Source: Bacteroidales bacterium
GTDB lineage: Bacteria; Bacteroidota; Bacteroidia; Bacteroidales; F082
Length of the DNA stretch: 5,870 nt
NCBI GenBank assembly: GCA_024689285.1
Contig: JAILDR010000204.1
Coordinates: 1-5,870 of the forward strand
Reading direction: 5' to 3'
The position numbers and the translations under genes are program-made. Position 1 is the first letter of the stretch; each line of letters begins with the position of its first letter. Below are positions 4,272-5,870 of this stretch, in pieces. The notes under the pieces were generated by a model, which was not told where the DNA came from, ran no database searches, and saw only the letters and a list, made by a program, of their open reading frames with translations.

Positions 4272-5870
4272 TTATCTTACCACAATCTTCTGCACCTTAA
4301 CATCTTCACCGTTGATAAGGCGAAGCATATACACACCAGCAGGCTGGTTGATGCTCTTGCTGACGCTGCCGTTGATGGTCTCGCTGCTGAGGATGCGCCC
4401 CGTGAGGTCGATGACCTGCAGGGTGGCCTCACCCTCATTGGCGATGATGTACTGTCCGTTGCAGAAGAACGCAAAGGTCCCTGAGCCTGTCGAAGGGCCA
4501 TCTCCATTGTTGGCACTGAACACCAGCTTGAATCGGCTTTCATAGTCCGTCGTCCTGGCGGTGAAGGTGTACGATGGCGCAGGAGATTGCGGGTCTTCGC
4601 CCGCAATGAGGGCGTTGGGGTGGAGCAGGTCGATGTCTGCACCAGTCATATTATCAATGAGGTGCAGGTATTCCATCTCCACGCCTTCAAGGTTGGCCTT
4701 GAGAGTGTATTCGTCGTTAGCGTTGGCTTTGAAGTTCAAAGGCATTTCGCCTTGGCCGTTGCTGTAGGCGATGGCATAGTCCTTGCCGCCTTGCGGGATG
4801 TACAGTTTCGCACGGCCTTCAAGATAGTTGAATTTTGGCAGGCTCTCGCCTTCGTCGAAGCTCACAATGGCATTGTCAAGCGTTGCCGTGTGCGTTTCGC
4901 CACGGGTTGTGACGGCCTGCGACAAGGTCATCTGAATGTTGTTGATTGGTGCTGATGAGGCCTCGCTAGGCAGTGTAAAGCCAAGGGTTCCGCCATTTTC
5001 CGAATAGACAGCAATACCCATGCCGGGGGTGATGGCTCCGCTGCCAGCCGTGACAGACGTGGTTGATGCTGCATTGATAAGGGTAAGATAGTTCATGTTG
5101 GGCACCACATTGCGCGTGAACGGGTTGCCCACCAAGTTCCAACCCGCCTCAAGAGGAATGGAATAGGTGGATTCGTATGGAACCGCCTCGCCGCTGAATT
5201 GCAGCGTGACATTGTCCTCGTTGGTGGCATAGAGATAGCCGACACCTCTTTGGAAACCGTTCGCAAACAGCGATTCGTTGGCGACGTTCTTTTGGTTGAG
5301 CCATAGGTTGTTCGCGTTGTCAAATCGGTAAAGGTCGTAGTCGCCAGTGGTTACTGTGCCGAAGCTGGCACCGTCGGCAGGCGAAGCGATGAAATACCAA
5401 CCGTCGGGGATGTAAGGGCTGCTTGGATCCGGCTCGCCCCAGTTGGTTGCTTTTTTAGGGTTTTTCTCTGTGGTGACATTCACGGTGTTGCTATGGATGA
5501 GCTGACCGCCGTCCTCGATGGTAAGGCTGCCTCCATCGGCAATGGTGATGTTGCCTGCGTTGGCAATGTATCCGCTTGGGATGGTGATATCTGCTGCGAT
5601 GGTGACATCGGTACCGTCTGCTGGCACAACGCCGGTGTTCCAGTTGGCAGCGACATTCCAGTCGCCTGCAGTAGTGAGGTTCGAATAGGTGAATGTTTCA
5701 GTTTTTACTGGGCCCCATGCTCCTTTGGTATCACTCACACGCCAACTGAGCGTATGGGTGCCTTCGGAAAGTGCCGAGAAGTCTATCTCAATGGCGCTGC
5801 CGGTAACGTTGCCCGTCACACAGTTCGATACATTGCCGTCAATCCAGTACATGTAGCGTGCAATTGCCAC
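4272..5870 (-). CDS. T9SS-exported surface protein, C-terminal part (5' end outside window)
   Basis: 532 codons are visible. The frame is open at the window edge, and the GTG at 5870 is unlikely to be the real start because no signal peptide follows. Visible residues 5-62 (YMYWIDGN, EGTHTLSWRVSDTKGAWGPV) form an Ig-like beta-sandwich found repeatedly in Bacteroidota surface proteins. Residues 70-135 (GDWNVAANWNTGVVPADGTDVTI, then ITIADGGSLTIEDGGQL) look like a beta-helical segment. Residues 155-300 (DGWYFIASPADG, GWNLVGNPF, GMGIAVY) and 310-450 are further beta-rich regions of unknown function. The last 65-70 residues are a type A T9SS sorting domain: EATLQVIDLTGRIL, PAGVYMLRLINGEDVKVQKIVVR. 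The protein should cross the outer membrane by T9SS and be attached or released at the surface. Two palindromic repeats are encoded in frame at residues 422-429 (IAGEDPQS) and 458-465 (GPSTGSGT). The role is unknown; an adhesin or structural surface protein is plausible because no catalytic motif is seen. Confidence 0.88.
   Translation of the reverse strand: MAIARYMYWIDGNVSNCVTGNVTGSAIEIDFSALSEGTHTLSWRVSDTKGAWGPVKTETFTYSNLTTAGDWNVAANWNTGVVPADGTDVTIAADITIPSGYIANAGNITIADGGSLTIEDGGQLIHSNTVNVTTEKNPKKATNWGEPDPSSPYIPDGWYFIASPADGASFGTVTTGDYDLYRFDNANNLWLNQKNVANESLFANGFQRGVGYLYATNEDNVTLQFSGEAVPYESTYSIPLEAGWNLVGNPFTRNVVPNMNYLTLINAASTTSVTAGSGAITPGMGIAVYSENGGTLGFTLPSEASSAPINNIQMTLSQAVTTRGETHTATLDNAIVSFDEGESLPKFNYLEGRAKLYIPQGGKDYAIAYSNGQGEMPLNFKANANDEYTLKANLEGVEMEYLHLIDNMTGADIDLLHPNALIAGEDPQSPAPSYTFTARTTDYESRFKLVFSANNGDGPSTGSGTFAFFCNGQYIIANEGEATLQVIDLTGRILSSETINGSVSKSINQPAGVYMLRLINGEDVKVQKIVVR
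4476..4499 (-). repeat. REP-like palindromic element of the CCCTTCGACAGGCTCAGGG type, inside CDS
   Basis: On the minus strand the sequence GGCCCTTCGACAGGCTCAGG, followed by GACC, spans 4499-4476. CCCT and AGGG arms, with inner GA/TC pairing around CAGGC, give a short bulged hairpin. From general knowledge this sequence type is scattered in many copies through unrelated bacterial genomes as a small palindromic repeat. Here it is read in frame as G-P-S-T-G-S-G-T (residues 458-465), between the last beta domain and the T9SS sorting domain, where a flexible linker is expected. Confidence 0.7.
4586..4607. repeat. perfect 8-bp-stem palindrome (ATTGCGGG / CCCGCAAT), inside CDS
   Basis: ATTGCGGG (4586-4593), the loop TCTTCG and CCCGCAAT (4600-4607) form a perfect 8-bp stem. 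The flanks GGAG and GAGGGCG resemble the common intergenic repeat type with ATTGCG...CGCAAT arms. The minus-strand gene reads through it in frame as I-A-G-E-D-P-Q-S (residues 422-429), between two beta-rich stretches (LLHPNAL and SYTFTART). It shares 19 of 25 bases with the spacer element at 3678-3702. Confidence 0.75.

Noticed and set aside
4239..4545. Plus-strand open frames over the end of the T9SS gene, including one reading VPEPVEGP through the palindrome
   Set aside because: They are antisense to a clear T9SS sorting domain. The peptide is simply the reverse reading of the repeat.

Overview
The window looks like a Bacteroidota chromosome, most likely order Bacteroidales. The evidence is a TonB-dependent receptor with an N-terminal carboxypeptidase-regulatory-like domain, a surface protein ending in a type IX secretion (T9SS) C-terminal sorting domain, a small secreted protein with a Pro-Leu-Gly-Gly-Gly/membrane segment/basic tail, and A-rich gene leaders without Shine-Dalgarno sequences. 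I cannot assign a genus from the sequence alone.

Layout. (1) Positions 1-2917, minus strand: a complete TonB-dependent outer-membrane receptor (548-2917), followed after 2 bases by the N-terminal 181 codons of an ATP-grasp enzyme (545 down to the window edge). They probably share a transcript. (2) 2918-3036: a 119-bp divergent spacer with a 10-bp direct repeat whose copies start 32 bp apart. (3) 3037-3375, plus strand: a small acidic cytoplasmic protein with two TerB-like half-motifs. (4) 3376-3817: a non-coding convergent spacer holding an 11-bp tandem repeat, a 15-bp tandem duplication inside a long imperfect hairpin, a small GC-rich palindrome and a strong bidirectional terminator. (5) 3818-5870, minus strand: the C-terminal 532 codons of a large T9SS-exported surface protein (cut by the window edge), then 37 bp later a 138-aa secreted or membrane-anchored small protein. 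The terminator at 3711-3746 lies downstream of this pair.

Functionally this is mostly cell-envelope material: an outer-membrane importer and two exported proteins. Nothing here is a recognisable new defence or mobile system. The most interesting material is the repeats. Two different short palindromic elements sit in frame inside the T9SS protein gene, one of them exactly in the linker before the sorting domain. A probable relative of one of them, plus several unrelated short tandem repeats, is packed into the convergent spacer. No tRNA, rRNA, CRISPR array, insertion sequence or riboswitch was recognised.
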